DNA of 48,541 bases, from NCBI GenBank assembly GCA_002722135.1, contig PBKJ01000004.1, positions 35,214 to 83,754 of the forward strand, in the 5' to 3' direction. Below are positions 17,362 through 25,959 of the stretch, piece after piece (the first letter of the stretch is position 1; every line of letters begins with the position of its first letter). Source of the DNA: Methanobacteriota archaeon. Its GTDB lineage: Archaea > Thermoplasmatota > Poseidoniia > Poseidoniales > Poseidoniaceae. The position numbers and the translations under genes are program-made. The notes below the pieces were generated by a model, which saw only the letters and a list, made by a program, of their open reading frames with translations, had not been told where the DNA came from and did not search any database.

Positions 17362-18345
17362 ATGGCAAGGAAGATGAGTGCAAAAGCACGTGCAGCAGCA
17401 CGTAAGCAGCGTGACAAGTGGAAGTCCAAGCGTTGGTACACCATCCGAGCCCCCCGTGATCCCTGGAAGTTCCAGAACATCGGCGAAACCATCGGTGAAT
17501 CCGATGAGCACGTGATGGGTCGCGTCTACGAGATGACCCAGCAGGAGTTCTCGGGCGACTTCACGAAGATGCACGTCATCCTCCGCTTCCGCGTGACCGA
17601 TTGTGTGGGCCAAGACGCCCTCACGACCTTCATCGGTCACCACCATCAAACCGACCACGTGCGCCGGCAGGTCCGCCGCTACCGTGGCAAGGTGGACGAC
17701 GTGGTCGATGTGGTGACCACCGACGGTTACCTCATCCGCATCAAGCCGCTCATCATCACGCAGAAGCGTGTGCAGACCTCGGTCAAGAGCGACATCCGCA
17801 ACAAGGCGCGCGACATCATCGTCACCAACGCCGCCAAGATGACCTATTCCCAGATTCAAACCGCAATGCTCGGTGGCGACCTGGAGAAGGACATCGAAAA
17901 CGCGGTCAAGTCGATCTATCCGGTCCGCACCTGCGTCATCCGCAAGAGCCAGCTTCTCCAGACCGGTGTCGTCACCGAGAAGGGCCCGACGCTGGACGAG
18001 ATTCACGCCGAAGAAGCCCGCTCCGCGGCCGAGATGAAGGCCAAGAAGGCGGCTCTGCTCGCCGAGGCCATGGCCGAAGAAGGCGATGACGACGCTGACG
18101 ACGCGGAGGCCGAAGAAGCCCCCGCCGAGGAAGCCCCTGCTGAGGAGGCTCCCGCTGAAGCAGAAGCCGAGGAAGAGGCTCCTGCTGAAGAGGAGGCGCC
18201 AGCCGAAGACGAGGCTGAGCCGGAAGGCGATGCCCCGGATTACGCGTCGATGACCGTGGCGGAACTCAAGGACGAACTGAAGGCCAAGGGTCTGCCCGTC
18301 TCTGGAAAGAAGGCGGAGCTCGTCGAGCGCCTCCAAGGTGCTTGA
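17362..18345 (+). CDS. rps1e: Ribosomal protein eS1 (S3Ae) with acidic linker and C-terminal SAP domain
   Basis: 327 residues. Residues 1-~215 are archaeal/eukaryotic eS1. The basic start is KRWYTIRAPRDPWKF, and VYEMTQQEFSGDFTKMHVIL, the segment around TDHVRRQVRRYRGKVDDVVD and RNKARDIIVTNAAKMTYSQ follow. Then come a helical stretch, an acidic repeat tract rich in APAEE units (about residues 240-290), and a C-terminal module DYASMTVAELKDELKAKGLP with VSGKKAELVERLQ, which is a SAP motif. SAP domains usually bind DNA or RNA and are not part of standard eS1. ATG 17362 follows an AGGTGAT motif. It lies near the mRNA exit side of the 30S subunit in known ribosomes, so the extra arm could contact RNA there (inference). 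Confidence 0.93.
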   Translation: MARKMSAKARAAARKQRDKWKSKRWYTIRAPRDPWKFQNIGETIGESDEHVMGRVYEMTQQEFSGDFTKMHVILRFRVTDCVGQDALTTFIGHHHQTDHVRRQVRRYRGKVDDVVDVVTTDGYLIRIKPLIITQKRVQTSVKSDIRNKARDIIVTNAAKMTYSQIQTAMLGGDLEKDIENAVKSIYPVRTCVIRKSQLLQTGVVTEKGPTLDEIHAEEARSAAEMKAKKAALLAEAMAEEGDDDADDAEAEEAPAEEAPAEEAPAEAEAEEEAPAEEEAPAEDEAEPEGDAPDYASMTVAELKDELKAKGLPVSGKKAELVERLQGA

Positions 18346-18399
18346 AAGGAACCCGTCCTTCGCCGATGGGTCCAAGCCCTCCAATGCTCAGGTGAGTCC

Positions 18400-19218
18400 A
18401 TGCGCCGCATCGGTGTGATGGGAGGTACAGGCCTGCTGGCGCTCGAGGCGATCCCAGGCGCAGCCGAAGCCGGTTGGACCACCGAACGCGTGGACGAGAT
18501 TCAGCATGAAACGCCCTACGGCGTGGTGCCGCTGCGTTGCATGACGCTGAGCAAGTCCGAGGAGCGCTGTGAGGTGGTCTTCGTGCAACGGCACCATGAC
18601 GCCTCAGGTGGCACCGTGCCCCCGCACCGCATCGAGCACCGGGCCAACCTTCGGGCCATGGCCGATGCGAAGGTGGACCGCTTGCTGGCGGTGTGCTCGG
18701 TCGGCACGTTGGTGGAACGCTTGCCGCCGGGTCGCGTCGGCGTGGCTGGCGACGGCATCGATTTGACCGGCGTGAGCACGACCTTCCACGACGACGATGC
18801 CGAATTCACGTCGATGGCCAACGCCTACGACGAGGCCCTGCTGCACCGCACGGCCGCCGTCCTCGGCGAGGTCCAAGGCGCGTCAGCGAAGGACCTGACC
18901 GTCACGTATTGGCTCACCCAAGGTCCTCAGTTCGAAACCCCGGCCGAAATCGACGCCATCGAGCGGCTCGGTGGCGAGGTGGTCGGCATGACCATGCCAC
19001 GCGAAGCCAAACTCGCGGCGGAGCTTGGCCTGCCGTATGTGGCCTTGTGCATCGCGGCCAACTGGGCCGCAGGGCGCTCCCCCGAAGGCCGTCGAACCGA
19101 CCTCGTCCACGAGGAGGTCTCGGCCGAGGCGCACCGGCGTTTGGGTCCGGTGTGGGCCGTGCTGCTCGACCAGATCACGACTCAGTCGATGTCTGTTGGA
19201 GCGAAAGCACCAGCATGA
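18400..19218 (+). CDS. MTA/purine-nucleoside phosphorylase family protein
   Basis: 272 residues of the PNP/MTAP (nucleoside phosphorylase family 2) fold. The phosphate-loop start is IGVMGGTGLL. QRHHDASGGTVPPHRIEHRANLRAM is the conserved His-containing block, followed by the ligand stretch TQGPQFETPAEI and GMTMPREAKLAAELGLPYVAL. It cleaves a purine nucleoside or 5'-methylthioadenosine (or methylthioinosine) with phosphate. Substrate choice depends on a few residues I cannot assign with certainty, so the symbol is left blank. ATG 18400 is used; the interval after eS1 (54 bases) is too short for another gene. Confidence 0.85.
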   Translation: MRRIGVMGGTGLLALEAIPGAAEAGWTTERVDEIQHETPYGVVPLRCMTLSKSEERCEVVFVQRHHDASGGTVPPHRIEHRANLRAMADAKVDRLLAVCSVGTLVERLPPGRVGVAGDGIDLTGVSTTFHDDDAEFTSMANAYDEALLHRTAAVLGEVQGASAKDLTVTYWLTQGPQFETPAEIDAIERLGGEVVGMTMPREAKLAAELGLPYVALCIAANWAAGRSPEGRRTDLVHEEVSAEAHRRLGPVWAVLLDQITTQSMSVGAKAPA

Positions 19219-19335
19219 TCAGCGTGAACAAGGGGAGCACCACGTTCGCCAATGTCGGCCATGTGGTCTGTCCCACAGCAATCGATGTGAGGCGTGACCC
19301 TCCTGCCTATAGGGCGCCATCGTGCGTAAGGACGC

Positions 19336-19704
19336 ATGGACTTGAGCGTGGAGGGTTGGATGGCCAGCGATGCAGACGACGCATGGTCACTGATGATGCG
19401 AGGCGTTGCCGCCTTCCACCACAAGCACGATTTCGCCGGCAACAACGGTCACGACATGGGCTACCGCATCGCGCTGACGGTGGAAGAATTGGGTGAGTTG
19501 GCCGCGGCCATCACCAAGGCCAAGCCCATCGAAGAGGTCGCTGAGGAGATGGCCGACGTCCTCATCCTGCTCATGGGGCACAGCCTCGCGATGGAAATTG
19601 ACCTGAAAGCAGCCTTCGAGGCAAAGCTCGCTCGGGTGATGCAGCGTCCTGCTCGCCAAGGACGGTTGGGCATCCGCGTGACCGAATACACGGACGAATC
19701 GTGA
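19336..19704 (+). CDS. MazG-like nucleotide pyrophosphohydrolase
   Basis: 122 residues with the all-alpha NTP-pyrophosphatase signature: TVEELGELAAAI, a spacer, then EEVAEEMADVLILLMGHSLAM, which gives the EExxE and ExxD metal-binding acidic clusters. MazG-type enzymes remove non-canonical or excess NTPs such as dUTP by releasing pyrophosphate. The first residues include a Trp-rich start. A C-TATAGG-like element (19306-19313) is 26-30 bases upstream, suggesting a leaderless start at 19336, but the evidence is weak. The next gene begins 16 bases later. The specific substrate is unknown. Confidence 0.75.
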   Translation: MDLSVEGWMASDADDAWSLMMRGVAAFHHKHDFAGNNGHDMGYRIALTVEELGELAAAITKAKPIEEVAEEMADVLILLMGHSLAMEIDLKAAFEAKLARVMQRPARQGRLGIRVTEYTDES

Positions 19705-19719
19705 AGCCGGGGGGATTTC

Positions 19720-21093
19720 GTGGAAGAGTTCCAACGGCCCATTGACGTCATCAAAGGCTCCATGGAGCAGGTCAATGCACCTCGCTTCTTGGACCTCCAC
19801 CTACCCATGTACACAGGGCAGTGGGTTCAACTTGTTGTCAGCCTGCTTGTGAGCGTCGGTTTTGCGTACATCTTCCTGTCCGAGGGCGTGACGACAGAAG
19901 CGCTTCTGATTCTGGCCGCAGCGCTCTACGTGACCGGCATGGCGTTGGCCACCAGTTTCCCTTCTGGAATCCAGATCGCCCTCCACGCCATTCGTACAAC
20001 CATCGGTGAAATTGCCGCCGTTTCGTACGATGTTGGGCCAAACGGGGAACGCACCGAGGCGTCCCCTGGCGGGGAAAAGGAAGGGTGGTTGGTTCGGCCA
20101 CCGCCCGTCGGCGCGTGGCATTTGGACCGCCCGTACGACGAGGATGAAGGCGGCCTTCTGGACGACCATCCTCAGAACGTCGGCACGCCGGTTCCTGCAA
20201 CCTTGACCCTCCAGTCCTTGATCCGCATCGCGCAAAGCGCCTTCATGGTCATCATCGCTCGAACCTACCTCCTGGAGTCTGGAGATCCCGGGATGCTCTA
20301 CGGTGCTCTGGCCGTTGGTGCGGTGATTCTGCTGGTCCAGTTTTTCCGCGTGCGCAAGTGGCGGGCCCTCGCCGATCGGCCCACGTCCACCGTACGGTCG
20401 ATGCCGATGGGTCCGGTGGAGGTGTACGGCCAACTCCGTCCTCGGCATGGCTGGCCGGCGGTGGTGTTCGTCGACGGTGATGCGGGCAAGTGCGTGCATG
20501 GCCTTGCGGATTGGGGCTGGAGGTACGGTCATCGGTTTACCTGGGAAGAATGGGTCGAGGAGCGCGACGAAGACGGCAACGTGACCGGCGGCCGATGGGA
20601 GAGCCGCAGCGCCTACACCCTGATTCGTTCCGACGCTGGTGGCGCCCCGACTTTGGTGCACGATGGAACCGGTGGGATGGCCGTTCACCCAAACCTCCTG
20701 GCCAACGGCCGCCGGATTCAGGAGTGGTCTGACGCCGACCTCAGCTTGTGGTCGACGCGAAGTCGGCCCGGCGGCAAGGTGCGGAATCTGCGGGCTTGGC
20801 ACGTATGGGACATCAACGGGTGGACGGTGGGTGACCCCTTCTTTGCCTCATGTTATGCCCAACCTCGCAGGCAGGAGGAGTTGATGTTCGAAGGCGTCGA
20901 TCAATCCGTGGCCTCTGCGTTGCCTGAATTGACCCGTGAAGGGGACGGATTTGGTCACGTTGTGACGGTCCACCGTGGGACTGAAGCGCTGGCCTTCAGC
21001 GACATGGAAAGCGGTCTCAGCGCCATGTTGCCCTCGGCCATCATGGTCTCGATCGCTCTGGTGACCTTCCTGATGGAAGGGCTCTGGTTCTGA
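19720..21093 (+). CDS. Membrane protein of unknown function
   Basis: 457 residues from a GTG preceded by a GGGGGGA stretch (19709-19715). There are paired hydrophobic helices near residues 35-54 and 59-79, another pair near 170-215, and a final helix at the C-terminus (LPSAIMVSIALVTFLMEGLWF). Between residues ~225 and 430 lies a large soluble part with many Trp/Gly/Arg motifs (YGQLRPRHGWPAVVFVDGD, WEEWVEERDEDGNVTGGRW). No family is recognised. Its stop is immediately followed by the folA stop on the other strand (TGATCA, 21091-21096), so the two transcripts must overlap at their 3' ends. It could share an operon with the MazG-like gene. Confidence 0.75.
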   Translation: MEEFQRPIDVIKGSMEQVNAPRFLDLHLPMYTGQWVQLVVSLLVSVGFAYIFLSEGVTTEALLILAAALYVTGMALATSFPSGIQIALHAIRTTIGEIAAVSYDVGPNGERTEASPGGEKEGWLVRPPPVGAWHLDRPYDEDEGGLLDDHPQNVGTPVPATLTLQSLIRIAQSAFMVIIARTYLLESGDPGMLYGALAVGAVILLVQFFRVRKWRALADRPTSTVRSMPMGPVEVYGQLRPRHGWPAVVFVDGDAGKCVHGLADWGWRYGHRFTWEEWVEERDEDGNVTGGRWESRSAYTLIRSDAGGAPTLVHDGTGGMAVHPNLLANGRRIQEWSDADLSLWSTRSRPGGKVRNLRAWHVWDINGWTVGDPFFASCYAQPRRQEELMFEGVDQSVASALPELTREGDGFGHVVTVHRGTEALAFSDMESGLSAMLPSAIMVSIALVTFLMEGLWF

Positions 21094-21576
21094 TCACGAG
21101 CGCGTCCAATGCTCGAAGGTCTGGTCGTGTTGGTCCCCTTCCTGCGCAGGCACCGTTTCAGAGGACGCGAGGCTCCACGTCGCGTCCATGGCAGGTGCAT
21201 GGGTGTCAGCACCTTCCGCGGTGGTGTGCACCACGGTGCGAAACACCTCACTCGCGTCGGGAAGCATGAGCGCGTAAATCTCGCCTCCGCCGATGATGAA
21301 CAGCGTTTCTCCGGCCACGGAGCGGGCCTTGACCTCCTCGACGGTGGTCCGCTCCGCTCCTTCGTCACTCCACGAAGGGTCGCGCGTGAGCACCAAGTTC
21401 GCTCGGCCCGGCAGGGGGAAAGGCAGGCTCTCCCAGGTGCGCCGTCCCATGACCACGGCATGACCGAGGGTGAGGGCCTTGAAGCGCTGCAGGTCCGTGC
21501 GTTGCCTCCACGGTAAGTCGCCGTCCTGTCCGATGCCGCCGGCTTGGTCTTCGGCCCAAATGAGGTGAAGCGGCAT
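21094..21576 (-). CDS. folA: Dihydrofolate reductase
   Basis: 160 residues, the usual DHFR length. The N-terminal strand LHLIWAEDQAGGIG is followed by the loop DGDLPW (family Leu-Pro-Trp), then MGRRTWESLPFPLPGRANLVL with the NADPH site, and FIIGGGEIYALMLPDA. It reduces dihydrofolate with NADPH. ThyA produces dihydrofolate, and thyA lies ten bases upstream in the same direction. This is therefore a canonical thymidylate-cycle operon of bacterial style rather than the methanopterin-based pathway of many archaea. ATG at 21576. Confidence 0.93.
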   Translation of the reverse strand: MPLHLIWAEDQAGGIGQDGDLPWRQRTDLQRFKALTLGHAVVMGRRTWESLPFPLPGRANLVLTRDPSWSDEGAERTTVEEVKARSVAGETLFIIGGGEIYALMLPDASEVFRTVVHTTAEGADTHAPAMDATWSLASSETVPAQEGDQHDQTFEHWTRS

Positions 21577-21585
21577 GGAAGGTCC

Positions 21586-22380
21586 TCAGACGGCGATGGG
21601 TGCGGCGATGTGTGGATGATGTTCGTAGCCTTCGAACGCGATGTGTTCGGCGGTGAAGGCGTCGATGTCCGTGATCGACGGGTCGAGCTTGAGGGTCGGG
21701 AGGGGCAAGGGCTCTCGCGTGATTTGCAAGCGCGCTTGATCGAGGTGGTTGTTGTAGAGGTGGGCGTCGCCCAAACTGTGCACGAAGACGCCAGGCTTCA
21801 GCCCACACACCTGCGCCATCATGTGGGTCAGGAGGCTGTACGAGGCGATGTTGAACGGCACGCCAAGGAAGACGTCCGCGCTGCGCTGGTACATTTGGCA
21901 GTTCAAGCGCCCGTCAGCGACGTGGAATTGGAAGAAGGCGTGGCACGGCATCAGCGCCATGTCCGAGAGGTCTGCAACGTTCCAGGCGCTGACGATGATC
22001 CTCCGGCTGTTTGGGTCTTCGTTGATGAGACGAATGGCTTCCGCGACCTGATCGTGCTCAACGCCGTCGGGTCCGACCCAGCGGCGCCATTGCTTGCCGT
22101 AGACCGGGCCAAGGTCGCCGTTCTCATCGGCCCACTCGTTCCAAATCCGCACGCCGTTCTCTTGCAGATAGCGTACGTTGGTGTCGCCTTTCAGGAACCA
22201 AAGCAACTCGTGGACCACGGAGGGGATGTGAATGCGCTTCGTGGTGACCAAGGGGAAGCCTTCGCTCAGGTCGAACCTCATTTGGTGACCGAAGACGCTC
22301 AGGGTCCCGGTTCCGGTGCGGTCGCCTTTCGGCACGCCTTCGTCGAGCACCCGCTGCAGCAGGTCAAGGTAGGCTTGCAT
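21586..22380 (-). CDS. thyA: Thymidylate synthase ThyA
   Basis: 264 residues from ATG 22380, exactly the length of the E. coli enzyme. The start is [15 protein letters not shown] and [15 protein letters not shown] follows. The central part has [18 protein letters not shown], the catalytic cysteine in [26 protein letters not shown] and [10 protein letters not shown]. ThyA methylates dUMP to dTMP using methylene-tetrahydrofolate and releases dihydrofolate for FolA. A start at 22434 in frame would overlap the plsC stop and adds 18 residues without homology, so it is rejected. Many euryarchaea use flavin-dependent ThyX instead, so this ThyA-FolA pair is consistent with acquisition from bacteria, although that is inference. 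Confidence 0.95.
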   Translation of the reverse strand: MQAYLDLLQRVLDEGVPKGDRTGTGTLSVFGHQMRFDLSEGFPLVTTKRIHIPSVVHELLWFLKGDTNVRYLQENGVRIWNEWADENGDLGPVYGKQWRRWVGPDGVEHDQVAEAIRLINEDPNSRRIIVSAWNVADLSDMALMPCHAFFQFHVADGRLNCQMYQRSADVFLGVPFNIASYSLLTHMMAQVCGLKPGVFVHSLGDAHLYNNHLDQARLQITREPLPLPTLKLDPSITDIDAFTAEHIAFEGYEHHPHIAAPIAV

Positions 22381-22420
22381 GCCCCTGACTTGGCGCTGAG
22401 GCCCTTGAGGCTTGTCGGTG

Positions 22421-23218
22421 TCAAGGTGCGCCAAGGTGCTTCAGGCTGGCCATCAGTTGGTCGGTAAATTGGCGTTGGAGCACGGCCATTTTTGAGTCCA
22501 ACTCGTCGTCGCTCATGGCCGCCATGGCGACCACCTCGTCGTCCGCGAGCCCCGCTCCACTGGGGTGCGAAAGCCACGTTTCCCACGTGGTCCCTCGCCC
22601 GATGGTGATGTGCACCCGGCGCCAGAAACGCGGGAACTTGTGCGCTCCCGGTTGCATCATGTCACGGGTGCCGACAAGCGCCACGGGGATCACGGTGGCG
22701 TGCGGCACGGTGGCCGCGAGCCGCGCAACGCCAGTTTTCCCCTCGAGCAGGAAGGGCGCTTCGGTGCGTTTGGAGCGCGTGCCCTCGGGAAAGATACCGA
22801 CCGCTTTGTTCGCCTCGAGGAGCGCCACGGCGCTGGACAGGGCGTCACGTGCGCCACTTTCACGGTGGGTTTCGATTTGACCTGTGGCGTTCATGAGCCA
22901 CTTCCTCGGCCCGGAGACAAAGTGACCGTCCTTGGCGAGGTAGTGTGCCTTCCGCCGCGTGGCCATGATGACCATGATCGGGTCGACGTGGGACATGTGG
23001 TTCGCGGCCAAGATTACCGGGCCGTGGCGCGGGACGTGGTGGAGTCCGCGCATGCGCAACCTGAGGAAGAGCCGCATGCAGGGATTGAGCAGGACGCGAA
23101 TGCGGCGGTAATTCGGATAGCGAAGTTCGACCTTGTCCGCCGACCGGATGCCGCTTCTGGCGACAATGGTCGCCCAAGCCTCCTGTCGTGCTTCGCTCAC
23201 ACGCCGCCATCCGTGCAC
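22421..23218 (-). CDS. plsC: PlsC-type acylglycerophosphate acyltransferase
   Basis: 265 residues. The acyltransferase motifs are clear: NHMSHVDP (the NHx4D catalytic pair), a glycerol-phosphate-binding [11 protein letters not shown], and the downstream [14 protein letters not shown]. Members acylate lysophosphatidate or related acceptors in fatty-acid ester lipid synthesis. Archaeal membranes normally use ether-linked isoprenoids on glycerol-1-phosphate, so such a gene is notable; PlsC-like genes have been reported in Marine Group II. The stop is 41 bases before the thyA start, in the same direction. The acceptor and acyl donor are unknown. No membrane helix is obvious apart from weak hydrophobic stretches. 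Confidence 0.87.
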   Translation of the reverse strand: MHGWRRVSEARQEAWATIVARSGIRSADKVELRYPNYRRIRVLLNPCMRLFLRLRMRGLHHVPRHGPVILAANHMSHVDPIMVIMATRRKAHYLAKDGHFVSGPRKWLMNATGQIETHRESGARDALSSAVALLEANKAVGIFPEGTRSKRTEAPFLLEGKTGVARLAATVPHATVIPVALVGTRDMMQPGAHKFPRFWRRVHITIGRGTTWETWLSHPSGAGLADDEVVAMAAMSDDELDSKMAVLQRQFTDQLMASLKHLGAP

Positions 23219-23281
23219 GAGGTATCAACCTTCACCGCTGCAGGTCATGATTCGCCTTGATTGCGCTGCAAGGCTCAAATC

Positions 23282-24538
23282 ATGGGCGCCGTAGAGCAGC
23301 GCATGCAGCGCGTGCTGGCCCTCCTGCTGCTCGCGGTGCTCGTGCTGCCTGCCACGGCTCCTCTGGCGGCGGCCCAAGCATGGGAAGAGGACGGTTGGTT
23401 GGAAACCAGCATGGCGGTTGAGCGCATCGAGGCAGGCGATGAATTCGGATGCTACGGCATGCCTGGCTTGAGCTGGGCCAACGACCCTGGAGCCGTGGCC
23501 ACGGCGTGCCGCGACTACCTCACGGCACGAACACCGGCGTCCATCTGGGGCGAAGCGCCAATGTCCCTCTACACCCCCGAAGGTCTGCCTGCGACCGACC
23601 ATACGCTCCTCGGTGGCCTCGGTTTTGTGGTCCACGGCGACAACACCGGCTTGGCCACCACCGCATGGCACGACGCTGACGATGTGCCGACCTTCGAAGA
23701 GGACTGGTACAACCTCGGGCGTCGAGGCGGGTCGCTCGAGAAAGAAGTGGCCGACATCGAGGCCCTCGAAGCCGAGCTCGATGCCGGAGGTCTCGTGAAC
23801 ATGTACTGGATTGGACGCGTCAACGACGCCACGATCCGTCACGACAGCGAGGTGACCGACCTTCTTCTGTCACGGGATGACGTGTGGTTCACGACCTGGG
23901 GTGAGGTCTGGTCCACGTGGGCCGTGCTTCGATGTCACGAATTTGCACTTGACGTCGATCCTGATGATGCTCGAAAGGTGACGTTCACGTTGGAGGACAC
24001 CGTGGCTTGCGGCTCCTCAAACCCTGAGGCGTGGAAGGTCCCCACGACGTGGCGTTATCTCCCGCCAGAGGGCGCCAACGTCACCGACGTCCTGTTCGAG
24101 AACGAGACGGCGCCCAACCTCGAGGGCGTGCGCAACACCGCCATCGGCGTGCGCTCAGACGGCAACGAAACCCTGCTGAGCCTGACCGTGGGCCAAAGCA
24201 TGGTGCTGATGCACGACGCTCCGGTGGAGCGCGGCGATCTTGACGTCCTCGGCATGACGGACCAGTGGAACGGCCTCGGGGTGGCGGTCACCATTGCTGG
24301 ACACGACACGTGGGATCTGTTCCGATGGAGCAAGCGCTTCAACGACGAACCCGAACTCCGCTTCACGTGGCTCGTCATCCCTCGCGATGCCGATCCAGAG
24401 ATGCCGTGGCTTCCGTGGGTGGGCCTGCTGGCCGCGGTCGGTACCGTCGTGGCCATGCGCCACGTCATCCGCTCCGATGACGGGACGTCCGCCCTTGCGC
24501 CGCACCCGAAAACCCGCACCTTCGTTGAGGAAGAGTGA
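23282..24538 (+). CDS. Secreted/membrane-anchored protein of unknown function
   Basis: 418 residues. A signal peptide is clear (RVLALLLLAVLVLPATAPLAAAQA, about residues 8-31). A mainly beta outer region follows, with cysteines in the first part (EFGCYGM, ATACRDYL) and later FALDVDPDDARKVTFTLEDTVAC. One helix near the C-terminus (LPWVGLLAAVGTVVAMRHV, about 386-406) ends in a short cytoplasmic tail. I do not recognise the family. ATG 23282 is favoured over the frame start at 23261, which would put charged residues ahead of the signal. It starts 63 bases from the divergent plsC start, so the two probably use divergent promoters. Confidence 0.75.
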   Translation: MGAVEQRMQRVLALLLLAVLVLPATAPLAAAQAWEEDGWLETSMAVERIEAGDEFGCYGMPGLSWANDPGAVATACRDYLTARTPASIWGEAPMSLYTPEGLPATDHTLLGGLGFVVHGDNTGLATTAWHDADDVPTFEEDWYNLGRRGGSLEKEVADIEALEAELDAGGLVNMYWIGRVNDATIRHDSEVTDLLLSRDDVWFTTWGEVWSTWAVLRCHEFALDVDPDDARKVTFTLEDTVACGSSNPEAWKVPTTWRYLPPEGANVTDVLFENETAPNLEGVRNTAIGVRSDGNETLLSLTVGQSMVLMHDAPVERGDLDVLGMTDQWNGLGVAVTIAGHDTWDLFRWSKRFNDEPELRFTWLVIPRDADPEMPWLPWVGLLAAVGTVVAMRHVIRSDDGTSALAPHPKTRTFVEEE

Positions 24539-24585
24539 CGAAGCCTTCATCCCCGACGCGTCCCGCCCTCGGCTGAGGTGGACGC

Positions 24586-25956
24586 ATGGAGATTGATCCG
24601 TGGAGCAGCGCTCAATCCACCGACTATGAGGGCATCATCAGCCGATTTGGGCTGAACCGGATGGAAGGGCTCGATCTTCCCAACCCGACCCGGCTGCACC
24701 GTCGTGGCATCGTCTTCGCTCATCGCGACCTCGAAGGGGTCCTCGATGCACAGCGGAAGGGCGAGCCCTTCGGTGTCCTGACGGGACTCATGCCCTCTGG
24801 GAAGATGCACCTTGGGCATTCGATGGTCATCGAACAAGTGCGCTGGTTCCAGGAAAGCGGCGGCGACGTGACCATCGCGGTCGCTGACCTTGAGAGTCAA
24901 GCGACGAGGGGGGTGGGACTGAAGGAAGGGCGCAAGGTCGCGCTCGAGCAATACATCGCAAATTACGCTGCCTTGGGCCTTGATCCCGAACGGACGCAGG
25001 TCTACTTCCAGTCGTCGCGACCGATCGTTCAGCGGCTTGGCTTCCAACTTGGTCGCAGAACCAATCTGTCCGAATTCGAGGCCATTTACGGCTTCAAAGG
25101 AGAGACCAACCTCGCTCACGTTCAGGCGCCGTTGGTTCAAGCCGGGGACATTTTGCATCCCCAAACGGACGAATTCGGAGGCCTTCGCCCCATCGTGGTG
25201 CCCGTGGGGGTCGACCAAGACCCACACCTCCGCCTGACGCGCGGCTTGGCCTCCAAATCGAACTGGTTCAACCTCAAGGAAGGCAAGCATGCGGGCCTGA
25301 CCGTTGCCCTTTCCGTGCAAGACGACAACGCCGCCGCCCTTGGACAACAGCCCAACGGGCGCGTCGACCGCGCGGTGCGCCAAGGTGTCTTTGACCGCAT
25401 CGTGGAACGCCTCAACGCGCTTGGATTCAGCGACCTCCGTCCAAATCCAAAGCACGGAACGGTCGAAGTCCCTTCGGCCTCAAAGCGCGACCTTGCTGCC
25501 GTCCGCCTCGCGTTGCTCGGTCTCGAACGCGAACTGGGCGGGATGGGTCTGATGCCACCTGCGTCAACCTACCACCACTTTGCCGTCGGTCTTGACGGTG
25601 ACAAGATGTCCAGCAGCCGGCCTGATTCCACCATCTTCCTTGGCGATGAACCCGCAAAGGTGGCCAAGAAAATCCGGCGTGCCTTCTCCGGCGGCCAACC
25701 GACGGTGGAGGAACACCGCCGGCTCGGTGGAGATCCGGACCGTGACGTTGCCTTCCAGTACATGGCCTACTTCTTCGAGGAGGACGATGCTGTGCTCGCA
25801 GAGTTGGCTGAATCCTACCGCGCAGGGTCCCTCCTCGCCGGTGAAATGAAGCAAGCGTGCCTGGACAGGGCCGAGGTGTGGCTGGCCGAACTCGCAGAAC
25901 GCCGCGATGAAACCGCTCACCTGGTGGAGGATTTCCTCGCGCCCGATGCGCTGTGA
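24586..25956 (+). CDS. trpS: Tryptophanyl-tRNA synthetase
   Basis: 456 residues of the archaeal/eukaryotic TrpRS type. The ATP-binding HIGH motif appears as MHLGH (residues 74-78) after GVLTGLMPSG, and the KMSKS motif appears as DKMSSSRPD (about 338-346). HPQTDEFGG and VPVGVDQDPHLRLTR are characteristic of this class-I enzyme, which charges tRNA-Trp with tryptophan. ATG 24586 lies 47 bases past the previous stop. Its stop is three bases from the ZPR1-like gene's stop on the opposite strand. Confidence 0.94.
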   Translation: MEIDPWSSAQSTDYEGIISRFGLNRMEGLDLPNPTRLHRRGIVFAHRDLEGVLDAQRKGEPFGVLTGLMPSGKMHLGHSMVIEQVRWFQESGGDVTIAVADLESQATRGVGLKEGRKVALEQYIANYAALGLDPERTQVYFQSSRPIVQRLGFQLGRRTNLSEFEAIYGFKGETNLAHVQAPLVQAGDILHPQTDEFGGLRPIVVPVGVDQDPHLRLTRGLASKSNWFNLKEGKHAGLTVALSVQDDNAAALGQQPNGRVDRAVRQGVFDRIVERLNALGFSDLRPNPKHGTVEVPSASKRDLAAVRLALLGLERELGGMGLMPPASTYHHFAVGLDGDKMSSSRPDSTIFLGDEPAKVAKKIRRAFSGGQPTVEEHRRLGGDPDRDVAFQYMAYFFEEDDAVLAELAESYRAGSLLAGEMKQACLDRAEVWLAELAERRDETAHLVEDFLAPDAL

Positions 25957-25959
25957 GCC

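Noticed and set aside
18090-18230. Repeat tract in the eS1 gene resembling a tandem DNA repeat or CRISPR-like array
   Set aside because: The units are in-frame codons for Ala, Pro and Glu with varied third bases, so it is a protein-level low-complexity tract and not a spacer array.
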